A DNA stretch of 64,000 nt from JAWKOK01 sp963765875 (GTDB lineage Bacteria; Chloroflexota; Anaerolineae; Caldilineales; Caldilineaceae): NCBI GenBank assembly GCA_963765875.1, contig CAVXYK010000017.1, positions 310,001 to 374,000 on the forward strand, read 5' to 3'. The position numbers and the translations under genes are program-made. Positions 19,243 to 29,719 of this stretch are shown in pieces (position 1 is the first letter of the stretch; the number at the start of each line of letters is the position of its first letter). Under the pieces are notes generated by a model, which saw only the letters and a program-made list of their open reading frames with translations, had not been told where the DNA came from and made no database searches.

Positions 19243-20370
19243 ATGCTAGAGCTTCCAGTGATTCTATTGGGCATGGGTGGCGTGGGCAGATCGCTGATCC
19301 GCCAGATCATCCAACATCGAGCATTCCACGCCGATCAATATGGTTTGGCGTTGGAGATTCAAGCTGTGTGCGACAGCAGCGGTACAGCGATCGAGGTCGG
19401 CAAGGGAATTGACGATGTTTCTCTGATCGACCTGTTGGAACTCAAAGACGCGGGCGGCACACTGTCCGAGCATACGCTGGGGGCCATCTACGGTGATGCC
19501 AGCCTGGCAGATGTGATTCGCGCCACGGCTCGCAAGAGCACGATCGTTGTCGATTGCACTGCGAGCAGCTCTACGATCCCCGCTCTGCTCTTCGCACGTG
19601 AGCAGGGCCACAAGCTCGTCTTGGCCAACAAAAAACCGCTCACCGATTCAATGGAGGTATACGACCGGCTCACCAGAGCCGGTGTCACTGGCGCGGACGG
19701 CCCGTCGTCGGTGCGGAACCTCGGGTTTTCCCGGTGGGAGACGACTGTGGGAGCCGGCCTGCCCGTGATTGCGACGCAAGATCGCATTGCAGCCAGCGGA
19801 GACAAGACGCGGCGCATTGCCGGCACCTTCAGCGGCACATTGGGCTATGTGATGACGGGATTGCAGGAAGGCCGTGCGTTCAGCGAGATTGTACGCCAGG
19901 CCCACGACCTGGGCTATACCGAACCGGATCCGCGTGACGATCTTGGCGGCATTGACGTGGCACGCAAGGCCTTGATCCTTGCTCGTGGTCTGGGTTGGGA
20001 ACTGGAGATGGACGACGTTTCCGTTACCGGACTCTATCCTGAAGAGATGCAATCGCTTTCGGTCACTGAGTTCATGGATGCCCTACCCCAGTTGGATGCT
20101 GAGTTTGAGCATCGCGTAGAAGCGGCCCGTAAACAGGGCAACGTATTGCGGTTCGCCGCCAACGTCGTTGACGGCACATGTGTCGTCGGTCCAACCGAGG
20201 TCGCAGTCGAAAGTCCGCTTGGCCGGTTGGGCGGCACTGACAATCTCGTTGAATTCCACACCGAGTGGTACAGCCCGAATCCGCTGGTCATACAGGGACG
20301 CGGGGCCGGCGTCGAGGCAACCGCAGCCGGCGTATTGAGTGACATTGTTGAATTGGCGTATACGACATAA
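19243..20370 (+). CDS. hom: Homoserine dehydrogenase
   Basis: About 375 residues; reduces aspartate semialdehyde to homoserine with NAD(P)H. It has the dinucleotide fold ILLGMGGVGRSLIRQI at the N-terminus, the VLANKKPLT block, and the catalytic core AGTFSGTLGYVM, with acidic YTEPDPRDDLGGIDVARKAL carrying the substrate-binding Asp and catalytic Lys. No C-terminal ACT domain is present, so it resembles the dehydrogenase half of ThrA. The open frame starts at 19198 with TTG inside a hairpin; ATG at 19243 fits the family, though its ribosome binding site is weak. Confidence 0.93.
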   Translation: MLELPVILLGMGGVGRSLIRQIIQHRAFHADQYGLALEIQAVCDSSGTAIEVGKGIDDVSLIDLLELKDAGGTLSEHTLGAIYGDASLADVIRATARKSTIVVDCTASSSTIPALLFAREQGHKLVLANKKPLTDSMEVYDRLTRAGVTGADGPSSVRNLGFSRWETTVGAGLPVIATQDRIAASGDKTRRIAGTFSGTLGYVMTGLQEGRAFSEIVRQAHDLGYTEPDPRDDLGGIDVARKALILARGLGWELEMDDVSVTGLYPEEMQSLSVTEFMDALPQLDAEFEHRVEAARKQGNVLRFAANVVDGTCVVGPTEVAVESPLGRLGGTDNLVEFHTEWYSPNPLVIQGRGAGVEATAAGVLSDIVELAYTT

Positions 20371-20478
20371 GACGTGAACGGTGAAATGGGACTGGCGAAA
20401 CGGATATCCATCACGGATTTCTTGGGTCAACAGTAGCGTCCAACGCTCACGTTACATGAATAGATGAAGAGGATTGAG

Positions 20479-21576
20479 ATGAGTCAGCAAAAGATTAAGG
20501 TCGGCGTGCTCGGCGCGACAGGCGCTGTCGGCCAGCGCTTCATACAGCTTCTGCAAGGACATCCCTGGTTCGAATTGACCGCGCTCTGCGCGTCGTCTCG
20601 CAGCGTCGGCAAGCGATATGCCGATGCATGCAACTGGACGCTGCGTGGCGACATGCCGGAGCATCTTCGCGATGTAGTGCTTCTGCCCTGTGAACCGAAT
20701 GTAGATTGCCGGTTGGTCTTTAGTGCATTGCCTGCCGAAAGCGCGACGGAGATCGAGAAGAACTTTGCCGCAGCAGGCTACGGCGTTTGCAGCAATGCAC
20801 GGTCCTACCGGTATGAACCGGATGTGCCTTTGCTCATTCCTGAGGTCAATCCGGAACACCTTGCACTGATCGACATTCAACGGCGCAACCGTGGGTGGGA
20901 GGGATTCATCGCCACGAATCCCAACTGCAGCACGACACATCTGGTGAGCGCCCTTCATCCGCTGCACGAACGCTTTGGCATCAGCAAGGTGTTGGTTGTG
21001 ACCATGCAGGCCATCAGCGGAGCCGGCTATCCCGGCGTGAGCAGCATGGATATGATCGACAACATCGTTCCGTACATCGGCGGGGAAGAAGAGAAGATGG
21101 AGCAGAAGGAACCGCAGAAGCTGCTAGGTGTCTTCAACGGCGCCGAGGTGCAGTATGCGGACTTCGTGGTCAGCGCCCATTGTAATCGGGTGCCGATCCG
21201 CAATGGTCATCTCGAGGCAATCAGCGTCGAGTTCGAACGCGAGGCGACCGAGGCAGAGATCATAGCCGCCTGGCGTGAATATCAACCGCTGGCGCAGCAG
21301 TTGAAGCTGCCCCATGCGCCGGACCCGGCCATTATCTACATGGAGGCCGATGATCGGCCTCAGCCGCGGTTGGATCGGCTTGCCGGCAGTATACCCGGCA
21401 TGGCGACAGTGGTTGGCCGACTGCGTCCGGATCCGCTTCTAGACTACAAGTTCATGGCCCTTGGACATAACACGATCCGTGGCGCTGCCGGCGGAAGCCT
21501 GCTCAACGCCGAGCTGCTGGTGACCCAGGGTTACTTAGGTGAAGAGGCTGCTGCGGTAGCCCAATCGACGAAGTAG
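20479..21576 (+). CDS. asd: Aspartate-semialdehyde dehydrogenase, archaeal/fungal type
   Basis: About 365 residues; reduces aspartyl phosphate to the semialdehyde with NADPH, feeding both hom and the lysine branch. The nucleotide loop VGVLGATGAVGQRFIQLL is N-terminal, the catalytic Cys lies in NPNCSTTHLV, and the general-base His region in SAHCNRVPIRNGH. Length and motif spacing fit the archaeal/fungal class rather than the enterobacterial one. ATG at 20479 has AGAGGA upstream; an earlier in-frame ATG at 20464 is possible. It follows hom by about 110 bases and is probably co-transcribed. Confidence 0.93.
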   Translation: MSQQKIKVGVLGATGAVGQRFIQLLQGHPWFELTALCASSRSVGKRYADACNWTLRGDMPEHLRDVVLLPCEPNVDCRLVFSALPAESATEIEKNFAAAGYGVCSNARSYRYEPDVPLLIPEVNPEHLALIDIQRRNRGWEGFIATNPNCSTTHLVSALHPLHERFGISKVLVVTMQAISGAGYPGVSSMDMIDNIVPYIGGEEEKMEQKEPQKLLGVFNGAEVQYADFVVSAHCNRVPIRNGHLEAISVEFEREATEAEIIAAWREYQPLAQQLKLPHAPDPAIIYMEADDRPQPRLDRLAGSIPGMATVVGRLRPDPLLDYKFMALGHNTIRGAAGGSLLNAELLVTQGYLGEEAAAVAQSTK

Positions 21577-21583
21577 ACGCTGG

Positions 21584-21632
21584 TTCGTCTTGGTGTGGGT
21601 TGCGAACCATCCATATCCCACACCAAGACGAA
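21584..21632. repeat. Perfect 16-bp inverted repeat after asd
   Basis: Arms TTCGTCTTGGTGTGGG (21584-21599) and its exact complement (21617-21632) enclose 17 bases. It starts eight bases after the asd stop codon and has no T-run, so it may stabilise the 3' end or terminate weakly. Confidence 0.8.
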
Positions 21633-21810
21633 TTGATTCGGGTCTGTTCAGAATGCCGACTCAACCAGTTTTGAACGCACCCAAGTGATTCGATATGCTG
21701 GTTTGCGCGAGGCCTTTCGTATCTGTAGGCACATCTGTTTGTATGTGGTGTGCATCGCGTGTATCCTTGGATCCTGGATTTGCTAGACTATAGAGAATGA
21801 GGTGAACTAT

Positions 21811-23019
21811 ATGCCATCCCCGCAGACATCGTCCACAGACCAGACGACATCGGAACTAACAGTCTTCGGTCGAGGACGATTATCGGACTTATTTGGAGAC
21901 ATGGTGATCTATCGCAACCTGCAACCGCTTGATAGCCACCTGCCCAAGATAAAGGTCGCGCTGCGTGAGTTAGGCATGTCGGGCGATCAGACGCCTCGCA
22001 AGCAGGACAAAGCCTACGCTGAGATCGCGATCTGGTATGGCAAGAAGGCGCAGGCACAGCGTAATGCATCAAAACCTTTGCAAGAGTTGATTTTCATAGG
22101 CGACACGCTTTACAACGATGGCCGTGCCTATATGAATATGCGGTCGGCAGCCGATTGGGATGGGTCCTGTTTTATCGGCGTTGAATCTCCCGATGATGAA
22201 GCAGCAGTCTGCATCGACGACGATCTGATCTATGCCGCCAATCGTTGGGCCAATGTCGGCGATTGGATTAAGTGGATGATCGAAGATCAAAAACTGAAAC
22301 TTGACGAAGGCACGATGGTTGTCGTTGACATCGACAAATGCATCCTCGGCGCGCGTGGTCGAAACGATGCAGTCATCGATCGAGCCCGCATACAAGGCGC
22401 ATACCGCACGATGGACAATCTGCTCGGCCAGAATTTCGATGGTGAACAGTTCGAGCGCCATTACAGTGAACTGAATCAACCAAAATACCACTGCCTGACG
22501 GAAGACAATCAGGACTACCTGGCCTACATCTGCCTGGTAATCAATACCGGTCTAATCGGCTTTGATGAGATTGTGGCGGAAGTTGCCGAAGGTCACTTGG
22601 AGAACTTCAATCAGTTCATGCGTTTGGTTGAAATGCGAATGATGATCACCCCAGGCAGCTATGGTTCGCTGCGTGAATCTCACGATGCAGTCATCACCGG
22701 CATCCGCAATGGTGATCCAACGCCGTTCAAGCGTTTCCGCCGTCAGGAATTCGTGGCCACCGTCAACAGACTCGGCAATATGTCGGATGACAGCACTGCC
22801 GAGGAACTTCTGGACGAGGAAATCACGTTAACGCAGGAAGTGTGGGAAATGGCCACCTGGCTAAAGAAGCGCGGATGCCTTCTGATCTGCCTGAGCGACA
22901 AACCGGCCGAAGCTTCTTGCCCGCACCGATATGTTTCGCCGGATCTACCCGCGATTCATGAGGCGGAAACCCATCGCGTCGGGACCAGCATCCAGCCGCT
23001 CTTGGACTCGCTGGGCTAA
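21811..23019 (+). CDS. Unassigned protein with HAD-like motifs in permuted order
   Basis: A soluble protein of about 402 residues that I do not recognise. Near residue 90 it has LIFIGDTLYNDG, like the last HAD motif (GDxxxD). Near residue 170 it has MVVVDIDKCILGARG, like the first HAD motif (DxDxC/T). Near residue 365 it has LLICLSDKPAEA, like motif II plus a lysine. No membrane segment or signal peptide is seen. ATG at 21811 is preceded by GAGGTG seven bases upstream; a GTG at 21802 is the alternative. It stands alone between asd and ftsH. HAD-fold membership is inferred from motifs only. Confidence 0.55.
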   Translation: MPSPQTSSTDQTTSELTVFGRGRLSDLFGDMVIYRNLQPLDSHLPKIKVALRELGMSGDQTPRKQDKAYAEIAIWYGKKAQAQRNASKPLQELIFIGDTLYNDGRAYMNMRSAADWDGSCFIGVESPDDEAAVCIDDDLIYAANRWANVGDWIKWMIEDQKLKLDEGTMVVVDIDKCILGARGRNDAVIDRARIQGAYRTMDNLLGQNFDGEQFERHYSELNQPKYHCLTEDNQDYLAYICLVINTGLIGFDEIVAEVAEGHLENFNQFMRLVEMRMMITPGSYGSLRESHDAVITGIRNGDPTPFKRFRRQEFVATVNRLGNMSDDSTAEELLDEEITLTQEVWEMATWLKKRGCLLICLSDKPAEASCPHRYVSPDLPAIHEAETHRVGTSIQPLLDSLG

Positions 23020-23347
23020 GCCGGAAATCCGCCGGGATTGTGCGGCTCGTAGATCACGCTTGTTGACGCTTTGCGAAATAGTACTGGTGTAGCAGCTCGT
23101 GAGTCAGGGCATTCATGTTCAGCGACCGCCCGGAAATCAATTTCCGGGCCAGCAAATGCACCCCGTACATGGGACTTTGCGTACGTCGTATACGCCAGTG
23201 TTAATTGGTCAAGCTTCAAGCAGAGTGACAAGATCCACAATCCAGACAGATCCTGAAGTAGTTCTTACCGACCTGGCGGGAATATGCAGATATGATTGTC
23301 GCTAGGGATATACCGTCAGCTTGTTAAAGTTTCGAGTATCGGACTAT
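23020..23347. other. Spacer before ftsH with a near-perfect palindrome
   Basis: No gene supported in about 330 bases. GCCCGGAAAT and its complement ATTTCCGGGC flank two bases at 23128-23149, forming a 22-base palindrome that could be a terminator stem without T-run or an operator. No clear promoter was found. Confidence 0.5.
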
Positions 23348-25240
23348 ATGGCAAATAACCAAAAACCTCCATCGAATCAACAAGATCCAGGCAATAATTC
23401 AGATCCAGACGGCCCAAACGGCAACTTCATCGGGCGAAGCTGGTTCTGGATTGTTCTGATCGTCTTGGCTCTTTTTGGGTCGCGACTTCTATTCAACCGT
23501 CCCTCAGACAACGCCAACATGATCGGCCTGAACGAAGTGGCCCAATCTGTCAAGGACGACAGAGTGGACAAGCTCGTGATCCAAGGCGATGTCATTACAG
23601 TGGTGATGCGTGACGACACCGAGGAACGCAGTCGCAAAGAAGACGGCGAAAGTGTACTGACCTCGCTTCAAGCCTTCGGCGTCTCCAATGAACAACTGGA
23701 GACACTCAATATTGAAGTACTGAACGTGCCCAACAGCGGGGCCATCTTCAATTGGCTGATCATGTTACTGCCGATGATCTTGATCTTTGCCTTCTTCATT
23801 TTCATCATGCGTCAGGCAGGCGGCGGCGGCCAAAATCGGGCCATGCAATTTGGTCGTAGCCGTGCCCGCAAGATGGACGAAGCGGACCGGCCGACTGTCA
23901 CGTTCGCAGATGTCGCCGGTGCTGACGAAGCGAAGCAGGAACTGGAAGAAGTTGTTGAGTTCCTACGTGAGCCGGAAAAATTCGCCGCGCTGGGCGCTCG
24001 CATCCCCAAAGGCGTTTTGATGGTCGGCGCGCCGGGCACAGGCAAGACGCTGCTGGCCAAAGCCGTTTCCGGCGAAGCAGGCGTGCCGTTTTTCAGCAGT
24101 TCCGGTTCCGAATTTGTCGAGATGTTTGTTGGTGTGGGTGCAAGCCGGGTTCGTGACCTGTTCGAACAAGCCAAGAAGAACTCGCCCTGCATCATCTTTA
24201 TCGACGAGATCGACGCAGTAGGTCGACATCGAGGCGCGGGATTGGGTGGCGGCAACGACGAACGAGAGCAGACGCTCAACCAGATTTTGGTTGAGATGGA
24301 TGGCTTCGACAGCCAGGTCAACATCGTCATCATCGCAGCTACCAACCGTCCCGACATTCTGGACCCGGCGCTTCTGCGTCCAGGACGCTTCGACCGCAAG
24401 GTGGTCGTTGATCGGCCGGACAAGCGAGGTCGCGAAGCAATTCTCAAGGTGCACGTGCGCGGCAAACCAATGTCGCCCGATATCGACTTGGGTGTGATCG
24501 CTTCACAGACGCCCGGCATGGTCGGAGCCGATCTGGAGAACCTGATCAACGAAGCGGCGATTCTGGCGGCACGGCGCAACAAACGATCCATCGGCATGGA
24601 AGAGCTCCACGAGTCGATTGAACGGGTGATGGCCGGTCCGGCCAGACGGAGCCGTGTTCTGGATGAACGAGATCGCCGCACCATCGCCTTCCACGAAGCC
24701 GGTCACGCCATCGTTATGGAACGACTGCAACACACAGATGAGGTCGGCAAGATCACCATTGTCAGTCGCGGCCAAGCGCTTGGCTATGTGATGCCCCTGC
24801 CTCAGGAAGATCGGTCGCTCAGAAGTCGCGCCGAATACGAAGATGAGTTGGCCGGACTGCTCGGCGGCCGTGTTGCCGAGGAGATCGTCTTCCAGGAACC
24901 ATCCACTGGCGCAGCCAATGATCTCGAAAGGGTGACCAAGTTGGCCAAAGCCATGGTAACCCGCTACGGCATGAGTGATCTGATCGGTCCCATGCAGCTT
25001 CAGCAGGGCGACAGCAATCCATTCATGGGCATGGAATTTGGCGAGCAACGCGCCTATAGCGAAGATATCGCCCGCAAAATTGACCAGGAAGTTCGCCGGA
25101 TTGTAGAAGGGGCCTATGAGCGTTCACGCCAGGTACTGCTGGAAAATCGTGACAAACTGAATCTGATCGCTGAGATATTGCTCGACCAAGAAGTCCTCGA
25201 GCGTGAGGAATTTCTAGATCTGATGCAGCAACCGACGTAA
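23348..25240 (+). CDS. ftsH: ATP-dependent zinc metalloprotease FtsH
   Basis: About 630 residues; a membrane-bound AAA protease that removes damaged or short-lived membrane and cytosolic proteins as a hexamer. It has two transmembrane segments (about residues 28-46 and 121-142) flanking an extracytoplasmic domain. Then Walker A GAPGTGKTLLAKA near 228, Walker B IIFIDEIDAVGR near 280, the second region of homology NRPDILDPALLRPGRFDR, and the zinc site HEAGH near 449 with a later Asp ligand. It is complete and unbroken. ATG at 23348 is chosen on alignment; TTG at 23321 is possible. A strong terminator follows. Confidence 0.97.
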   Translation: MANNQKPPSNQQDPGNNSDPDGPNGNFIGRSWFWIVLIVLALFGSRLLFNRPSDNANMIGLNEVAQSVKDDRVDKLVIQGDVITVVMRDDTEERSRKEDGESVLTSLQAFGVSNEQLETLNIEVLNVPNSGAIFNWLIMLLPMILIFAFFIFIMRQAGGGGQNRAMQFGRSRARKMDEADRPTVTFADVAGADEAKQELEEVVEFLREPEKFAALGARIPKGVLMVGAPGTGKTLLAKAVSGEAGVPFFSSSGSEFVEMFVGVGASRVRDLFEQAKKNSPCIIFIDEIDAVGRHRGAGLGGGNDEREQTLNQILVEMDGFDSQVNIVIIAATNRPDILDPALLRPGRFDRKVVVDRPDKRGREAILKVHVRGKPMSPDIDLGVIASQTPGMVGADLENLINEAAILAARRNKRSIGMEELHESIERVMAGPARRSRVLDERDRRTIAFHEAGHAIVMERLQHTDEVGKITIVSRGQALGYVMPLPQEDRSLRSRAEYEDELAGLLGGRVAEEIVFQEPSTGAANDLERVTKLAKAMVTRYGMSDLIGPMQLQQGDSNPFMGMEFGEQRAYSEDIARKIDQEVRRIVEGAYERSRQVLLENRDKLNLIAEILLDQEVLEREEFLDLMQQPT

Positions 25241-25263
25241 TCGATGTGCTGTTCGTTGTCCGC

Positions 25264-25299
25264 AAAAAGGTCCACTCCAGTTTTGGAGTGGACCTTTTT
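25264..25299. terminator. Bidirectional terminator after ftsH
   Basis: Perfect 15-base arms AAAAAGGTCCACTCC and GGAGTGGACCTTTTT with a six-base loop. The flanking A and T runs let it serve ftsH and the convergent psuG gene. Confidence 0.9.
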
Positions 25300-25429
25300 T
25301 GGTTCTGTGGGATCCTGGGGAGTGACGTTGACCGTTGGCGGTAGGCCGCCACAAGGGCACGCCCTTACGTACTCAACTCATTGTAGAAGACCCAATCCTT
25401 TTATGCACTTTGGCAATACCTGCGGCCCG

Positions 25430-26302
25430 TCAGCCGATGGCCGCGTCGATGGCGACCGCAATCTCTGCGGCAGCGCCGGCATTATTCTTGAGCAGAGCAA
25501 GATTGCAGCGAAGACTGCGATCACCGCTCAATTCTGCAATGCGGGTCAACAGGAATGGCGTCACTTCGGCCGAGCGTAGCCCGCGCTGTTCCGCCTCGCG
25601 GATCGCTCGCTCGATGGTCGGCTCTATCTCTGATGCCGGAATCTCATCCGCCTCGGGAACGGGGACCGTCACCAGCAACCCGCCCGGCAGGCCCAGCCGC
25701 TGTTTGGCCTGCCAGATGGCCGCGACCTCATCCGGCCCATCACAGCGCACATCGACGGGTAGGCCACTGCTGCGGCTATAGAATGCCGGAAAGTCATCGG
25801 TTCCGTAGCCGACAACAGTGACGCCGTGGGTTTCCAGGTATTCCAGAGTAGCGGGCAGATCGAGTATGGCCTTTGCCCCGGCGCAAACGACAACTACCGG
25901 CGTCTGTGCCAGCTCCTGCAAATCAGCGCTGACATCAGAAAGTTCGCCCCGGTGGATGCCGCCGATGCCGCCGGTGGCAAAGACCTGGATGCCGAAACGA
26001 TGAGCGATCCACATCGTAGTGGCGACGGTAGTGGCGCCGTCGAGACCGCGGGCGACGACGATTGGCAGGTCGCGTCGGCTGACCTTGCGCACGTCGTCGG
26101 CAGTTGCCAAGTGAATCAGTTGGCCGTCATCCAGCCCGGCAAGCAGTTCGCCGCCGATGATCGCGACGGTGCGTGGCTCGGCTCCACGGGAGCGTACGAT
26201 GGCTTCCATCTCCCGCGCCAGGCTCAAATTGTGTGGATAGGGAAGTCCGTGAGAAATTACAGTCGATTCTAGAGCAACGTGAGGTTGTCGGTTCTCTGTC
26301 AT
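25430..26302 (-). CDS. psuG: Pseudouridine-5'-phosphate glycosidase
   Basis: A 290-residue enzyme that splits pseudouridine 5'-phosphate to uracil and ribose 5-phosphate during RNA-base salvage. Conserved blocks seen are ALESTVISHGLPYPHN, the catalytic-lysine region DVRKVSRRDLP, the metal/phosphate region ATGGIGGIHRG, and DFPAFYSRSSG. Length is typical. No pseudouridine kinase (psuK) gene is adjacent, so the phosphorylated substrate must come from elsewhere. Confidence 0.93.
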   Translation of the reverse strand: MTENRQPHVALESTVISHGLPYPHNLSLAREMEAIVRSRGAEPRTVAIIGGELLAGLDDGQLIHLATADDVRKVSRRDLPIVVARGLDGATTVATTMWIAHRFGIQVFATGGIGGIHRGELSDVSADLQELAQTPVVVVCAGAKAILDLPATLEYLETHGVTVVGYGTDDFPAFYSRSSGLPVDVRCDGPDEVAAIWQAKQRLGLPGGLLVTVPVPEADEIPASEIEPTIERAIREAEQRGLRSAEVTPFLLTRIAELSGDRSLRCNLALLKNNAGAAAEIAVAIDAAIG

Positions 26303-26339
26303 GGATTTCTACTCGAATTCATTTTGATTGTGGATATCC

Positions 26340-26360
26340 GGGCTGGGACAAGCCCCGCCC
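26340..26360. repeat. Short GC-rich palindromic element
   Basis: GGGCTGGGACAAGCCCCGCCC forms a small imperfect hairpin, then CTTACC. It resembles the elements near 11803 and 49013 and lies between psuG and the AlaX gene. Confidence 0.45.
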
Positions 26361-26395
26361 TTACCTATTGGGGGTGTCTATTTGCCAAGTTTTCC

Positions 26396-27601
26396 CTATT
26401 TGCCGATGCGGCTCAAGGCGAAGGCCAGCACATTCTCCGCCTGTTCAGCGGCAACACCGCCGCCCTGTGCAAACTCGGGCCGACCGCCGCCACCGCCGCC
26501 GAATTCGGTCAGCGTCTCCTTCAGCAGGTTACCGGCGTGAAGCGTCACGTCTTGGCTGCGGGCGACAACAAGGGTTAGCTTGCTGCCCGCAGCAGAAATC
26601 AGTAGCGCAACCGTATTCGGCTCTTCGACCAGTGCCGACGCCATCTGTTTGATGGCATTGGCATCTCTGTCCCCGAAGATCTGTGAGACGACAAGCAGGC
26701 CATCGATCTCATCGGCCGCTGTCCTGAGCGCAGCTGCCTCAACCGGCAGCAGTTGATCGGCCAGTTCCTTCACCTGTTTCTGTAATAATTTCGTCTCGAC
26801 AAGGCTGCGCTCGACCAACTCGGGCACTAGTCGGTAGTCGTTGTTGTAGAGCCCGGCCGCGTCCATGATCAGATCATGCTTCTCAGCGTAGTCGACAAGC
26901 GCACGCCGGCCACAGAGAAAGGTGAGCCGGGCTTTGTGATTCTGGCGGGTCTGACGCACAAATTTGATGGGGCCCAATTCACCGGTGCGTCTGCAATGGG
27001 TGCCTCCGCAGGCCGAGTAGTCGAAGTCTTCGATCTCAACAATGCGGATCTGCCCCGTCACCTTGGGGGCTCGACGCAATGGAATCTGATCCAACTCGGT
27101 GTCCGGTACAAATCGAGCCGTAATTGGTAGATTGTCATAGACCAGTCGATTGGCGTACCGCTCGGCCTCATGGAACTCTTCATCGGTGACTGTCTCCACA
27201 TCCAGATCGAGTGTAGACTCTAGCGCACCGAAGTGAACCGAGACGGTCTCATACCCAAACAACTGGTAGAAAACCTGAGAAAGCAGATGTTGACCCGAAT
27301 GCTGTTGCATATGGTCGTAGCGGCGATCCCAGTCGATGACGCCGTGTAGGGCCTGCCCTGCCGGCGAGGCAAGGCTGCTATCAGTCTCAAGAAAGTGGAG
27401 AACGGATCCGTCCTTGGCAACCACATCAACAACACGATATCCATCGAGTGTGCCGGTATCGTACGCTTGGCCGCCGGATGTGGGATAGAATTGTGTTCGA
27501 TCGAGGATCAGAGCCGTACGGCCATCGATCTGGACGATCTCTTCAACGGTTGCATCAAACTCAGTTGCATAGGAATCGGTGTAGTAAAGGCGTTCTGTCA
27601 T
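26396..27601 (-). CDS. Alanyl-tRNA editing protein, long AlaX with DHHA1 domain
   Basis: A 401-residue trans-editing factor that hydrolyses mischarged Ser- or Gly-tRNA-Ala. The N-terminal barrel domain begins LDRTQFYPTSGGQ. The zinc/editing site follows: HSGQHLLSQVF and later CGGTHCRRTGELG. A helical linker leads to a C-terminal DHHA1 domain with the glycine run GGGGGGRPEFAQGG. There is no aminoacylation domain, so it is not AlaRS itself. The start at 27601 gives the normal AlaX-L length. It is on the opposite strand to the phosphatase gene. Confidence 0.9.
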   Translation of the reverse strand: MTERLYYTDSYATEFDATVEEIVQIDGRTALILDRTQFYPTSGGQAYDTGTLDGYRVVDVVAKDGSVLHFLETDSSLASPAGQALHGVIDWDRRYDHMQQHSGQHLLSQVFYQLFGYETVSVHFGALESTLDLDVETVTDEEFHEAERYANRLVYDNLPITARFVPDTELDQIPLRRAPKVTGQIRIVEIEDFDYSACGGTHCRRTGELGPIKFVRQTRQNHKARLTFLCGRRALVDYAEKHDLIMDAAGLYNNDYRLVPELVERSLVETKLLQKQVKELADQLLPVEAAALRTAADEIDGLLVVSQIFGDRDANAIKQMASALVEEPNTVALLISAAGSKLTLVVARSQDVTLHAGNLLKETLTEFGGGGGGRPEFAQGGGVAAEQAENVLAFALSRIGK

Positions 27602-27756
27602 AGTTGGGTTTTCCTGTGATTTCGGGGCGAAACGTGCCGGGAATTCCTGTCCCCAGCGTGAAATGCACCTTCTTCTCGACTGTTGACCACCCGACGTGCC
27701 GGCGATACAATGGTCAAATCCGTCCCGTTCGTTCGATCAATCAATAAGCAAGGAGT

Positions 27757-28461
27757 ATGAGTGTGCGTCTATATCTAATCAGACACGGTCAAAGTTTCGT
27801 GAACTTGAAAGAGTGGACACAAGGGAATATCGACACCGGGCTGACCGATTACGGCCAAAGCCAGGCAGCTGCACTCGGCCAATGGCTGCCGAGCGATATC
27901 CCCGAGATCGATGTACTCTATGCCAGCACCATGCGCCGTGCTATGGAGACGGCCGAAGCTGTGGCCGCAGCGTATCAGTGCGAGATCATCCCTGACAGCC
28001 GCCTGCGCGAGATCGGCAACAACCGGGCCGATCATTCCCCCTGGCCCGATGACGGGTTGCCCAACGACTACGCCGACTATTGGGCCAGTGAACAGCCCTT
28101 TGCATCGGTCACGCCGGCCTATGACGACGGTGAATCGATGATGCATTTTCGCACGCGCGTGGGGCTCTTCGTTGAAGAGATGGTCCAACGCTATCGCGGC
28201 AAGACGGTCGCGGTCGTCTGTCATGGCGGCGTCATTGAATTCGTCTTCGATCACATCTTCAACATCGGTCCCTGGCGGCGCTGCGAAGTCTGGGACCACA
28301 ACACCGCCATCACCTACTTCGAATATGTCGAGCACCCCGGTCGCGAGACCTGGCGACTCCACTACCACAACCGCATTCCCCATCTTGTCGATCTGCTACC
28401 GGCCACCGACAACGCCACACACGGCACGCCGATTCAGGCGATGGAGGGGAATGGGGATTAG
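27757..28461 (+). CDS. Histidine phosphatase (phosphoglycerate-mutase-like) family protein
   Basis: A 234-residue enzyme with LIRHGQSFVN at the N-terminus (phosphorylated His, Arg), the second Arg in ASTMRRAMETA, and the late catalytic His in VVCHGGVIEFV. This is the branch 1 histidine phosphatase fold; substrates range from phosphoglycerate to sugar and nucleotide phosphates and cannot be assigned. AAGGAG lies six bases before the ATG. Its last codons and stop lie inside a word-iterated inverted repeat: the repeat word GGGGATTAG supplies the TAG. Confidence 0.88.
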   Translation: MSVRLYLIRHGQSFVNLKEWTQGNIDTGLTDYGQSQAAALGQWLPSDIPEIDVLYASTMRRAMETAEAVAAAYQCEIIPDSRLREIGNNRADHSPWPDDGLPNDYADYWASEQPFASVTPAYDDGESMMHFRTRVGLFVEEMVQRYRGKTVAVVCHGGVIEFVFDHIFNIGPWRRCEVWDHNTAITYFEYVEHPGRETWRLHYHNRIPHLVDLLPATDNATHGTPIQAMEGNGD

Positions 28462-28521
28462 GGATCAGGGGATTGCCGGCTTGTTGCAATCCCCTAATCA
28501 CCATTCCCCATTCCCCAATCC

Positions 28522-28527
<6 letters not shown>
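28445..28527. repeat. Word-iterated inverted repeat, family GGGGATTAGGGA, copy 3
   Basis: Left arm 28445-28477 and right arm 28486-28527 lie between convergent genes. It overlaps the 3' ends of both: the phosphatase stop codon is within the left arm and the galK stop within the right arm. Confidence 0.85.
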
Positions 28528-29703
<1,176 letters not shown>

Positions 29704-29719
29704 GAATCAGAACTCCTCG

